Shown: positions 44,785-53,042 of the stretch, in pieces
Numbering within the stretch: position 1 is the stretch's first letter
How the letters are laid out: each line of letters begins with the position of its first letter
Assembly: GCF_039595395.1 (NCBI RefSeq)
Contig: NZ_JBCNLP010000001.1
Coordinates: forward strand, 3,844,001 to 3,908,000
Source: Novosphingobium sp.
Lineage (GTDB): Bacteria > Pseudomonadota > Alphaproteobacteria > Sphingomonadales > Sphingomonadaceae
DNA: 64,000 nucleotides
Direction: 5' to 3'
Notes under the pieces: model-generated
Database searches by the model: none
What the model saw: the letters and a program-made list of their open reading frames with translations, nothing else
What the model was told of the DNA's origin: nothing
Translations under genes and position numbers: made by a program

Positions 44785-45312
44785 TCAGGGCCGGATCAGG
44801 ATGGGGGTGCCGTCTGGCACCATGGCCCAGATCTCTTCGATCTCACCATCGGTGACGGCGATGCAGCCGCGCGTCCAATCGATGCGGCTCTGCCATGGGC
44901 CCAGCCAGCCCAGCCCCCGGCGCAATCCATGAATCATCACATCGCCGCCAGGATCGATCCCGACGGCGGCGGCAGCGCGGGCCTGCTCTTGCGTTGGGTA
45001 ACCAATATGCAGCGAGAGATGGAAAGCGCTGTGAGGGTTACGCCCGGCGATGCGATAGGCGCCCTCGGGCACGCGATTGTCACCTTGGCGTGATTTGTTG
45101 CCCATGCCGCCCCGGCCAAGCGCGACCTGATAGGTCTTCACGACCACGCCATGGCGCAACAGCCGCATGCGGTGGGCGCGCTTGTCCACCACGATCTGAT
45201 CGACCGAGGGCATGACGGGGGGCGGATGAACCGAGCGCAGGAAGCACCATGCACTCAGGCTCGTGACCAGCAGCAGCGGCAACAGGGCGATCAGGCCGAT
45301 CCGGCGTGCCAT
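44785..45312 (-). CDS. L,D-transpeptidase (YkuD domain)
   Basis: 175 residues. An N-terminal signal-anchor (IGLIALLPLLLVTSLSAWCF) is followed by the YkuD domain: QIVVDKRAHRMRLLRHGVVV, YQVALGRGG, IHGL (H128) and DWTRGCIAV with catalytic Cys150. Such enzymes form 3-3 cross-links in peptidoglycan or attach lipoproteins to it, acting in the periplasm. The serine hydrolase with PBP-like motifs converges on it from the other strand, 29 bases away, a plausible cell-wall pair. This pairing is inferred from proximity only. Confidence 0.88.
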   Translation of the reverse strand: MARRIGLIALLPLLLVTSLSAWCFLRSVHPPPVMPSVDQIVVDKRAHRMRLLRHGVVVKTYQVALGRGGMGNKSRQGDNRVPEGAYRIAGRNPHSAFHLSLHIGYPTQEQARAAAAVGIDPGGDVMIHGLRRGLGWLGPWQSRIDWTRGCIAVTDGEIEEIWAMVPDGTPILIRP

Positions 45313-45335
45313 GCTGATCTTCCCCGGGCTCTAGA

Positions 45336-45369
45336 CAAAGAAAAGGCGCGCGGATTTCTCCACGCGCCC
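45336..45369 (-). terminator. Terminator of the small lipoprotein gene
   Basis: Read leftward: GGCGCG stem (45363-45368 with 45345-45350), then TTTTCTTTG. It lies 39 bases past the stop of the small lipoprotein gene and just outside the start of the L,D-transpeptidase gene, separating the two. Confidence 0.7.
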
Positions 45370-45407
45370 AATCTCTTCTAATCTTTCGCGCAGAGGCGCG
45401 GAAAAGA

Positions 45408-45584
45408 TTAGTTGCTCGAGGCAGCCGAGGTGGCGTCCACCGAAGCAGCCGAGTCAGCCGACACGGCGGTGTCGACGACGGTGTCAACCGATTCAGCCGA
45501 GGTGGCGGGAGCTTCGGTCTTGCCGCAAGCCGACAGGGTCAGAGCGGCGCCAGCGACGGCAGCGGCGAGAATGATCTTGCGCAT
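45408..45584 (-). CDS. Small lipoprotein
   Basis: 58 residues from the ATG at 45584. Signal MRKIILAAAVAGAALTLSAC with lipobox LSAC; the mature part is about 38 residues rich in Ala, Ser, Asp, Thr and Val with no fold motif (KTEAPATSAESVDTVVDTA). Processed, it would be a tiny acidic lipid-anchored peptide, in size similar to entericidin-type or Lpp-like proteins, but without their signatures. It has its own terminator. The longer frame to 45623 has no better start. Confidence 0.7.
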   Translation of the reverse strand: MRKIILAAAVAGAALTLSACGKTEAPATSAESVDTVVDTAVSADSAASVDATSAASSN

Positions 45585-45839
45585 GATGTATTCCTTGAAC
45601 AGCGAGTGGACCACGCGCGACACCCTCCACTGGGGGTGGAGCGCCGTGCGGAAAGCCTACCGCAGGAGTAGACTTCGCCAGCCAGATAATCACCTTGAGC
45701 GAGCGATGCAAGCGCTAGTCGCGTCAAGAGATGACAACTCGTCGCGCTGCAGCATGATAATTTAACCACAGACAAGGTTATTCACCCGCCCCGAAGGCGG
45801 CTTTCCGTACCCTTCAACAGGGGGTATGACGGGCGCGAT

Positions 45840-48761
45840 ATGAACCTTCCAGAAACAGCATCCGCCCCCCTGCCCCTGATGGACAGTGCCGCCGCAAACG
45901 CCCCGGAAAACTGCGCTGCAGACGGGCATCGCCGCTGTCATCTCTATCTGGTCGACGGGTCGGCCTACATCTTCCGCGCCTATCATCGGCTGCCCCCGCT
46001 CACCAATCCGGTGGGCACGCCGGTGGGGGCGGTTTATGGCTATACCACCATGCTGTGGAAATTGGCCGAAGACCTGCACAAAGCCGATGGACCCACGCAT
46101 TTGGCGGTGATTCTGGACAAGGGCAGCAAGTCGTTCCGCAACGACATCTACCCCGAATACAAGGCGAACCGCCCGCCGCCGCCCGAGGATCTGATCCCCC
46201 AGTTCCCCCTGATTCGCGAGGCGACGCGCGCCTTCTCGCTGCCCTGCATCGAGGAGGCCGGGCTGGAGGCTGACGATCTCATCGCCTCCTATGCGCGTGC
46301 CGCCGTGGCACAGGGCTGGGACGTGACGATCGTGTCCTCCGACAAGGATCTGATGCAGCTTGTGGGCGACCATGAGAGCGGCGCGCGGATCGACATGCTC
46401 GACACGATGAAGAACCTGCGGATCTTCCTCCCCGAGGTCGCGGAAAAATTCGGCGTAACGCCCGACAGGGTCGGTGACGTGTTGGCGCTGATGGGCGATT
46501 CGGTGGATAACGTGCCCGGCATTCGTGGTATCGGTCCCAAAACGGCGACGAAATTGATCGTCGAGCATGGTGATCTCGAATCAGCACTGGCCGCCGCACC
46601 GACGATGAAGGCCAGCAAATTGCGCGACAGCCTGATCGAGCAGGCCGATATGGCACGCCTGTCGCGCGTGCTGGTGGCGCTGAAAGAGGATGCGGCGCTG
46701 CCGATGCCGCTCGAGGATTTCAAGCTCGGCCAGATCCCGACCGAGCCTTTGGCCGCATTTTTGGGCGAGCATGGCTTTTCCAGCTTGCTGAAACGCCTCG
46801 ATGGCGGACGTGGCAGCCCGGAACGTTCGACGCAGCTCCATCCCGCCAAGGCGACGAATGCTTCGGCGGCACCTGCGCCCTCTGCCGGGCCTCAGGCGCC
46901 TGCCGTCCTGCCCGCCATCAATGTGGAGGGCTATGATTGCGTCACCACATTGGAGGCTTTGGACGCGTGGATCGCGAAAGCCTTCGCCGCCCGCGTGGTG
47001 GCGTTCGACACCGAAACCAGCGCGCTGGATGCGATTGGTGCCGATCTGGTTGGTGTCAGCCTGTCGATCGGTGCCGGTCAGGCTTGCTACATCCCGCTGG
47101 GCCATGGCGGCACCGACATGTTCGCCGAAAAGCCCGAGCAGATCGACCGTGACACCGCCCTGGCACGCCTCAAGCCGCTGCTGGAAAGCGATGCGGTGCT
47201 GAAAGTGGGCCAGAACGCCAAGTATGACCTCAACGTGCTGGCGCGCTTCGGCATCACCGTGGCACCGCTCGACGACACGATGGTCATCAGCTTCGATATG
47301 GACGCCGGGCGCAGCGAAGACGGCATCGGCGGCGGCCATGGCATGGACGAGCTGGCGCGCCGCCATCTCGATCACACCTGCATCTCCTTCAAGGAGGTCT
47401 GCGGCACCGGCAAGAAGGCGATCAGCTTTGCCGAAGTGCCGCTGGCCCGCGCCACGCAATATGCCGCCGAAGACGCCGAGGTGACCTGGCGCCTGCATCG
47501 CGTGCTCAAGCCCCGCCTCTCGCATGAAAGCGCCACGCGCATCTATGAACGTGTCGACCGTCCGCTGATCCCGGTGGTCGCGGGTATGGAGCGGCGCGGC
47601 ATCCGCGTCGACCGCGAGAAGCTGGCAGGCCTCTCCTCGCAATTTGCCGAGGCCATCGGCGCGCTTGAGGGCGAGGTGCATGAACTGGCCGGCCAGCCCT
47701 TCACCATCGGTAGCCCCAAGCAGCTGGGCGAGATCCTCTTCGACAAGATGGGGCTGAAGGGCGGCAAGAAGGGCAAGACCGGGCAATATTCCACCGACCT
47801 CTCCGTTCTGGAAAAGCTGGAGGTCGAAGGCGTGCCCATCGCGCGCAAGGTGCTGGAATGGCGCCAGCTTTCCAAGCTGCGCTCGACCTACACCGAGGCG
47901 CTGCAGGCCGCGATCAGCCCGGTGACGGGCCGCGTCCACACCTCCTATTCGCTGGTGGGCGCGCAGACCGGGCGCCTCTCCTCCACCGAACCCAACCTGC
48001 AGAACATCCCCATCCGCACCGAGATCGGGCGGCAGATCCGCGACTGTTTCGTCGCCGATCCGGGCCATGTGATTCTCTCGGCGGATTATAGCCAGATCGA
48101 ACTGCGTCTGGCCGCGCATATGGCCGATGTGCCCGAGCTGAAGGCGGCCTTCGCGGCCGGAGCGGACATTCACGCCGCCACCGCGCAAGAGCTGTTCGGC
48201 CACGTCGACCGCGAGACGCGCGGGCGCGCCAAGACGATCAACTTCGCCATCCTCTATGGCATCAGCCGCTGGGGCCTCGCGCCACGTCTGGGCGTCACGC
48301 CCGAGGAGGCGCAGGCCATGATCGACACCTATTTCCAGCGCTTCCCCGGCATCCAGCGCTACATTCACGACACGCTCTCCAGCGTGCGCGAGAAGGGCTA
48401 TTCGGAAACGCTGTTCGGCCGCAAATGCTGGTTCCCGCGCATCGGTTCGAAGAATCAGGCCGAGCGCCAGGGCAGCGAGCGCGCCGCGATCAACGCCCCG
48501 ATTCAGGGCACCTGCGCCGACATCATCAAGCGCGCCATGGCCCAGATGGAACCGGCGCTGGCCGAGGCGGGCCTGCCGGGCGTGAAGATGCTGCTGCAGG
48601 TCCATGACGAACTGGTCTTCGAAGTGCCCGAAGGGGATGTCGAAGCGGCCAGCGCGGTGATCCGCCGCGTGATGGAGCAGGCCGCCCTGCCCTCGGTCAC
48701 CATCGGCGTGCCGCTGGGGGTGGAAATCGGCAAGGGAGCAAGCTGGGGCGCCGCGCACTGA
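45840..48761 (+). CDS. polA: DNA polymerase I
   Basis: 973 residues with all three PolA domains. 5' nuclease (~34-330): YLVDGSAYIFRAYHRLPPLT, VSSDKDLMQLV and GDSVDNVPGIRGIGPKTATKL. The 3'-5' exonuclease domain keeps its metal ligands (FDTETSALDAIG, D390 and E392). Polymerase: DYSQIELRLAAH (D749), NFAILYGISRWGLA and HDELVFEVP (D923). It works in Okazaki-fragment maturation and repair. The first ~33 residues are not conserved in the family, so a later start is possible (no Met between 14 and the domain). Upstream gap 45585-45839 holds no gene. Confidence 0.96.
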   Translation: MNLPETASAPLPLMDSAAANAPENCAADGHRRCHLYLVDGSAYIFRAYHRLPPLTNPVGTPVGAVYGYTTMLWKLAEDLHKADGPTHLAVILDKGSKSFRNDIYPEYKANRPPPPEDLIPQFPLIREATRAFSLPCIEEAGLEADDLIASYARAAVAQGWDVTIVSSDKDLMQLVGDHESGARIDMLDTMKNLRIFLPEVAEKFGVTPDRVGDVLALMGDSVDNVPGIRGIGPKTATKLIVEHGDLESALAAAPTMKASKLRDSLIEQADMARLSRVLVALKEDAALPMPLEDFKLGQIPTEPLAAFLGEHGFSSLLKRLDGGRGSPERSTQLHPAKATNASAAPAPSAGPQAPAVLPAINVEGYDCVTTLEALDAWIAKAFAARVVAFDTETSALDAIGADLVGVSLSIGAGQACYIPLGHGGTDMFAEKPEQIDRDTALARLKPLLESDAVLKVGQNAKYDLNVLARFGITVAPLDDTMVISFDMDAGRSEDGIGGGHGMDELARRHLDHTCISFKEVCGTGKKAISFAEVPLARATQYAAEDAEVTWRLHRVLKPRLSHESATRIYERVDRPLIPVVAGMERRGIRVDREKLAGLSSQFAEAIGALEGEVHELAGQPFTIGSPKQLGEILFDKMGLKGGKKGKTGQYSTDLSVLEKLEVEGVPIARKVLEWRQLSKLRSTYTEALQAAISPVTGRVHTSYSLVGAQTGRLSSTEPNLQNIPIRTEIGRQIRDCFVADPGHVILSADYSQIELRLAAHMADVPELKAAFAAGADIHAATAQELFGHVDRETRGRAKTINFAILYGISRWGLAPRLGVTPEEAQAMIDTYFQRFPGIQRYIHDTLSSVREKGYSETLFGRKCWFPRIGSKNQAERQGSERAAINAPIQGTCADIIKRAMAQMEPALAEAGLPGVKMLLQVHDELVFEVPEGDVEAASAVIRRVMEQAALPSVTIGVPLGVEIGKGASWGAAH

Positions 48762-48807
48762 TGATGCTTCATCCGCGCTTCAGGCGAGGCACGGCAGGGG
48801 CGCCATC

Positions 48808-49908
48808 ATGACGCCCCATATCGCGCTCCAGACCCTGAAGCCGATCGCTCTGGCCTCCAGCGCGCTCGACCCCGATCAACTGCCCAGCTCCAACGAGCTG
48901 ATGCACTGGTCGGGGCGCCTCACCCATGCCACCGTGGCGGCGGGTAGCGCCATTCTGGTGGCGCTGGCGCTGCATGGCGTGATCTTCGCGCTGCTGCGGC
49001 GGCTCGGACGGCGCAACCAGCACCATACCGAGGCCGAGGTCGCCAGCGGCTTCAACCAGTCGGTGCGCTGGTCCTTTGTGGCGGTGGGCCTGTCGATCGC
49101 GGCTGACGCCGATCGCATGGTCAGCCATGTCTGGCTGGCGCTGGCGGGCTTTGTGGTGCCCGCGCTGACCGGCTGGGTGATCTATGCCGGGGTCAAGACC
49201 GGCGCCGAGCTGCTGAGCGAGCGCATCCTCGCCCATGATGACGAGCTGACCGCGCGCAGCCGCACCACGCGGATCACGCTGCTGTCGCGCTCGGCGGGCT
49301 TTGTGATCATTTTCGTCACCATCGCGATGATCCTGCTGGGCTTTCCCGCCGTGCGCCATGTCGGCGCCACGCTGATCGCCTCGGCGGGCCTGATCGGTAT
49401 CGCCATGGGTGCCGCGGCCCAGCCCGCGCTCAAATCGCTGGTGGCGGGCATCCAGATCGCGCTGACCCAGCCTATGCGCATCGGCGACTATGTGGTGGTG
49501 GATGGCGAAAACGGCCGGGTCGAGGACATTCGCCTCAGCTATGTCGTGGTGCGCACCGGCGACGAGCGGCGGCTGATCATCCCCACGGCAAAGTTTCTCG
49601 ACACCAGCTTCCAGAACTGGACGCGGGTGGGCGGCATCACCGGATCGGTGGTTCTGCCGATCCGCCCCGGCTTTCCCGTCGAGCCGATGCGCGCGGCCTA
49701 TCTGGCGATGCTGGACCAGCATCCCGAATGGGACCGGCGCACCGGGCAGTTGCAGATTGCCGAAGCCAAGGTCGGCTTTGTCGAGATCAAGCTGGTGGTG
49801 AGCGCCGCCGATCCCGTTGCGTTGGGCAATCTGCGGCTGGCCATGCGTGAGGGCATGCTGGAGTGGCTGCGGCTGCATCAGCCCGACTCGCTTTGCATGA
49901 CCACGTGA
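48808..49908 (+). CDS. MscS-family mechanosensitive channel
   Basis: 366 residues. Three to four membrane helices in the first half, then the MscS pore and beta domain: HVGATLIASAGLIGIAMGAAAQPALKSLVAGI (outline of TM3), FWVGD-like IGDYVVVDGENGRVEDIRLSYVVV, and LIIPTAKFLDTSFQNWTR. Such channels release solutes on hypo-osmotic shock. The N-terminal region is longer than in E. coli MscS, as in the small-to-medium YbdG/YbiO relatives. It starts 47 bases after polA; co-transcription is possible. Nearby polA offers no functional hint. Confidence 0.88.
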   Translation: MTPHIALQTLKPIALASSALDPDQLPSSNELMHWSGRLTHATVAAGSAILVALALHGVIFALLRRLGRRNQHHTEAEVASGFNQSVRWSFVAVGLSIAADADRMVSHVWLALAGFVVPALTGWVIYAGVKTGAELLSERILAHDDELTARSRTTRITLLSRSAGFVIIFVTIAMILLGFPAVRHVGATLIASAGLIGIAMGAAAQPALKSLVAGIQIALTQPMRIGDYVVVDGENGRVEDIRLSYVVVRTGDERRLIIPTAKFLDTSFQNWTRVGGITGSVVLPIRPGFPVEPMRAAYLAMLDQHPEWDRRTGQLQIAEAKVGFVEIKLVVSAADPVALGNLRLAMREGMLEWLRLHQPDSLCMTT

Positions 49909-50066
49909 TTCCGGTTCGCACGGCTGCGTCGGAAGGCGTGATCGCGGATGTCTGCCCAACGCTGGTGCAGGGCAACGAGCCATATTGGCTTTCCACAAGC
50001 ATCATCAGTGCTTTGCAGGGTGGTTTGGGACGCGCCTCACCGGGCAGCGCATGGTAACGCAACCAG

Positions 50067-50127
50067 AAAAAAGGCCCGGCTGAAACAGCCAGGCCATGAA
50101 AGTTTTGGGAGAGGATGCCTGAAAGGC
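50067..50127 (-). ncRNA. Predicted small RNA, copy A (CCUCUCCC motif)
   Basis: About 61 nt. The predicted start at 50127 opens with a tiny hairpin GCCT-TTC-AGGC, followed by an unpaired tract ATCCTCTCCCAAAACTTTC, then a terminator hairpin (50073-50095; ten pairs with one internal wobble, TTT loop) and TTTTTT. A promoter with -35 TTGCAC and -10 CATATA, 17-base spacing, lies just upstream. Copy B at 50454-50516 repeats the design. The exposed CCUCUCCC resembles the anti-Shine-Dalgarno motif of alphaproteobacterial CcsR/cuckoo-type sRNAs. No coding potential. The layout is seen; transcription and function are inferred. Confidence 0.65.
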
Positions 50128-50133
50128 AATTCC

Positions 50134-50162
50134 TATATGCCCCTTGCCCCTGTTTTGTGCAA
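50134..50162 (-). promoter_or_regulatory. Promoter of sRNA copy A
   Basis: Read leftward: TTGCAC (50157-50162), 17 bases, CATATA (50134-50139), then six bases to the predicted start. Confidence 0.6.
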
Positions 50163-50453
50163 GTGCGAAAAACGGAACCATCGATGCGATTTTGAGATCG
50201 GGATCGGAATTCTGCGCATTTATGCGGTGAAATGAAGCACACCGCCAGGGTGAGCGATACAATTTCCCTCACCATCACCCATCATGCTGCATTGCAATAA
50301 GCCCTATGTACAAGATGATAGCGTGACCGCTTTCACAGGGCGGCGGCTTCACCGGAAACAACCGGTCGTTGGCGTCCGGCTCTGACAGGGTCGGAATGAC
50401 ACGGGGGCGCCTCCCGCCATCGAGCCTTTTGATATCCCGCCTGTTATGCGGAC

Positions 50454-50516
50454 AAAAAAAGGCCCAGCTGAAACCAGCCGGGCCATGGAAGTTTTGGGAG
50501 AGGATGCCTGAAAGGC
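50454..50516 (-). ncRNA. Predicted small RNA, copy B (CCUCUCCC motif)
   Basis: About 63 nt, nearly identical to copy A over the 5' hairpin and the CCUCUCCC tract (one change: CTTCC for CTTTC). The terminator hairpin (50461-50484) differs at several bases but stays paired by compensating or wobble changes, and ends in seven Ts. The promoter geometry is the same as for copy A. The two genes lie 387 bases apart in the same orientation. The 250 bases between them contain no recognisable gene. Confidence 0.65.
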
Positions 50517-50522
50517 CCGTTC

Positions 50523-50551
50523 TCTATGACCCTCAGCACTGATTCACGCAA
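50523..50551 (-). promoter_or_regulatory. Promoter of sRNA copy B
   Basis: Read leftward: TTGCGT (50546-50551), 17 bases, CATAGA (50523-50528), then six bases to the predicted start. Same spacing as copy A although the spacer sequence has diverged. Confidence 0.6.
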
Positions 50552-50809
50552 TTGCAAATTTCTCACGAACCATTGAGATTGGTTGAATTTTTTAGAAATT
50601 AGACCATAATATTGATTTTTAATGTCATTTTGTGAGATTTATTTTCCCTGTAACGCTAAAAAAATCGGCGTTTGGATTTTTATCACTCACCTTAAAACCT
50701 ATAAGGATCATTCAAAATCAGAATCACTTTCCAGTTAACGACAATCCCGCGCAGACCGGAAAATATATCCAATATGGCAAATTTCCAATAATTGGCATTC
50801 CACATAGGA
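50552..50809. other. AT-rich intergenic stretch
   Basis: About 260 bases, clearly more AT-rich than the genes on either side, between sRNA copy B and the 3' end of the UspA gene. I see no gene or convincing structure. Confidence 0.5.
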
Positions 50810-51595
50810 TCAATTTGCCAACAACAAGGTCGGCCCTGCACTGTCTTCAAGGAAATAGCGCGTCACCCCGCCGAGCAGAAACTCGCGCAAACGGCTGTGG
50901 CCATAGGCCCCCATCACCAGCAGATCAGCCTGAAGCTCCGCCAGCGCCGCATCCAGCGTGATCGCCACCGTGCCGCCACGGTCGATCTCGGCGATCTCGG
51001 CCTTCACCCCGTGGCGGGCCAGATATTTCACCGCATCGCAAATCGGGAAGCCGCCGCTCTTTTCGGCCACGGTCAGCACATGCACCCGCTCGGCCTGCAC
51101 CAGCAATGGCACCGCCAGCCGCAGCGCGGAGGCCGCCTCATCGCCGCCATCCCAGGCGACACATACCACCGAGGGCGGCAACAGCACACCTGTCCCATCA
51201 CGCGGCAGCACCAGCACCGGGGTCGCCCCGCGCAGCACCACATCGCTCACGAAAGGCTGCCCGCGCGACAACACCACCACATCGTTCAGCCGCGCCGCCT
51301 CGGCGATGGCATCGGTGGGCTCATCCTCGGCGCGCAGGATGTCATAGGGCACATCCTCATGCAGCAACCGCTTGTTCAGCGTCTCGGCAAAGGCGTTGTC
51401 GCTGTCGACCGCCTCGCGCACGATGTCGGCGGCCAGATAGCCGCTGCCCATGGCGTCGGTCATCAGATAACGCGCCACGGGCGTGTCGATCAGCACGGTG
51501 AGATGGCCGCTGTTGGCGCGGGCCAGCGAGAGGGCCGCCTGAAGCCGTTTTTCACTGACGGGGCTGCGGTCGGCAAGGACAAGGATCGAGCGCAT
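50810..51595 (-). CDS. Universal stress protein, tandem UspA domains
   Basis: 261 residues, which fits two UspA-like halves. The first half opens MRSILVLADRSPVSEKRLQAAL; the second carries PPSVVCVAWDGGDEAASALRLA and ends with the nucleotide-binding signature LLVMGAYGHSRLREFLLGGVTR. The GxxxxS-type glycine motif (GHSRLREFLLGG) suggests ATP binding in the C-terminal half only. USPs are cytoplasmic stress-survival proteins; the molecular role varies. It lies alone on the minus strand downstream of metK. Confidence 0.88.
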   Translation of the reverse strand: MRSILVLADRSPVSEKRLQAALSLARANSGHLTVLIDTPVARYLMTDAMGSGYLAADIVREAVDSDNAFAETLNKRLLHEDVPYDILRAEDEPTDAIAEAARLNDVVVLSRGQPFVSDVVLRGATPVLVLPRDGTGVLLPPSVVCVAWDGGDEAASALRLAVPLLVQAERVHVLTVAEKSGGFPICDAVKYLARHGVKAEIAEIDRGGTVAITLDAALAELQADLLVMGAYGHSRLREFLLGGVTRYFLEDSAGPTLLLAN

Positions 51596-51714
51596 CTTGC
51601 TTCTCCGGCGGGGCGATCAGGATATGTCGCCCTCTGCTGGTAAAATGCCTCAAAGCCGATGCGGTGCCATGATTCAGGTCAAAGGCCCCCAGATTCGAAG
51701 AGGGCTCCAGATAC

Positions 51715-51744
51715 GAAAAGGGCGCGCCCTTGCAGGCGCGCCCT
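51715..51744 (-). terminator. Rho-independent terminator of metK
   Basis: Perfect 10-bp stem AGGGCGCGCC / GGCGCGCCCT with a 6-nt loop; read leftward it ends TTTTCG. 23 bases beyond the metK stop. Confidence 0.85.
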
Positions 51745-51767
51745 TCTCAAACGTCAGGAAAGGTGGA

Positions 51768-53003
51768 TCAGGCCACCGCTTCCGCCGAAACGCCGACAGC
51801 GTCCTTCAGCGCGCCGGCCAGATCGGTGCGCTCCCAGGGGAAGAAATCGCCCTCGGCCTGGCGACCGAAGTGGCCATAGGCCGCGCTCGGCTGATAGATC
51901 GGCTTGTTGAGGCCCAGACCGGTGCGGATGCCGCGCGGCGTTAGGCCGCCCAGCGAAGCCTCGGCCACCTTGGCGATGGCGGCTTCCAGAGCCGCATCAT
52001 CCACCGTGCCGGTGCCATGGCTGTCGACATAGAGCGAGAGCGGGCGCGACACGCCGATGGCATAGGCGAGCTGGATCGTCACGCGCTTGGCAAGGCCGGC
52101 GGCAACGACATTCTTGGCCAGATAACGCGCGACATAGGCCGCCGAGCGGTCAACCTTCGTCGGGTCCTTGCCCGAGAAAGCGCCGCCGCCATGCGGAGCC
52201 GCGCCGCCGTAGGTGTCCACGATGATCTTGCGGCCGGTGACGCCCGCATCGCCATCGGGGCCGCCGATCTCGAAGCTGCCGGTGGGGTTGATGTGCCAGA
52301 CGGTGGCGTCGGTCACAAAGCCCTCGGGCAGCAGGCCGGTGACGGTCTTCTTGACATAGGCCTGCAGCTCGGCGCCCTTCGCACCCTCGTCATAGCCCGG
52401 CGCGTGCTGGGTGGAGACGACGATGGCGGTGGCGGCAACGGGCTTGCCGTCGACGAAGCGCAGCGTGACCTGGCTCTTGGCGTCAGGCTCCAGGAAGGGA
52501 GCGGCGCCCGAGTGGCGGTCGGCGGCCAGCGCCTCGAGAATCTTGTGGCTGTAGTACAGCGTGGCGGGCATCAGATCGGGGGTCTCGTCACAGGCGAAAC
52601 CGAACATGATGCCCTGGTCGCCCGCGCCCTCATCCTTGTTGGCGCCCGCGTCCACGCCCTGGGCGATATGCGCCGACTGGCCATGCAGGCGGTTGATGAA
52701 TTCGAAGGTCTCCCAGTGGAAACCGTCCTGCTGATAGCCGATGCGCTTGACCGTCTCGCGCACGGTCTTCTCGATCTCTTCCTGAGCGCCAGCGGCCCAG
52801 GCGCCATTCTCATAGACGCCCTTGCAGCGGATTTCGCCCGCCAGCACCACAAGCTGGGTGGTGGTCAGCGTTTCGCAGGCGATGCGCGCCTCGGGGTCTT
52901 TCGAGAGGAACAGGTCGACGATGGCATCGCTGATCTGGTCGGCAACCTTGTCGGGATGCCCTTCGGAGACGCTTTCGGAGGTGAAGAGGTAATCGCTGCG
53001 CAT
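51768..53003 (-). CDS. metK: S-adenosylmethionine synthetase
   Basis: 411 residues. Canonical start MRSDYLFTSESVSEGHPDKV, DAIVDLFLSKDP, the ATP-binding GAGDQGIMFGFACDE and the glycine loop GGGAFSGKDPTKVDRSAAY. It makes SAM from methionine and ATP. It is longer than E. coli MetK (384), mainly through a Lys/Gly-rich insertion near residue 180-215, common in alphaproteobacteria. It lies 39 bases after lnt on the same strand with a small hairpin in the gap. It completes the sulfur route with cysDNC and metZ in this window. Confidence 0.97.
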   Translation of the reverse strand: MRSDYLFTSESVSEGHPDKVADQISDAIVDLFLSKDPEARIACETLTTTQLVVLAGEIRCKGVYENGAWAAGAQEEIEKTVRETVKRIGYQQDGFHWETFEFINRLHGQSAHIAQGVDAGANKDEGAGDQGIMFGFACDETPDLMPATLYYSHKILEALAADRHSGAAPFLEPDAKSQVTLRFVDGKPVAATAIVVSTQHAPGYDEGAKGAELQAYVKKTVTGLLPEGFVTDATVWHINPTGSFEIGGPDGDAGVTGRKIIVDTYGGAAPHGGGAFSGKDPTKVDRSAAYVARYLAKNVVAAGLAKRVTIQLAYAIGVSRPLSLYVDSHGTGTVDDAALEAAIAKVAEASLGGLTPRGIRTGLGLNKPIYQPSAAYGHFGRQAEGDFFPWERTDLAGALKDAVGVSAEAVA

Positions 53004-53017
53004 AACCGTCCTACGAT

Positions 53018-53033
53018 ATAAAGGAAGCTTTAT
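53018..53033 (-). promoter_or_regulatory. Small hairpin in the metK leader
   Basis: Perfect 6-bp stem ATAAAG / CTTTAT around CTTC (leftward reading), 15 bases before the metK start. It does not match a SAM riboswitch class I can recognise. Confidence 0.3.
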
Positions 53034-53042
53034 GTCCCCTTC

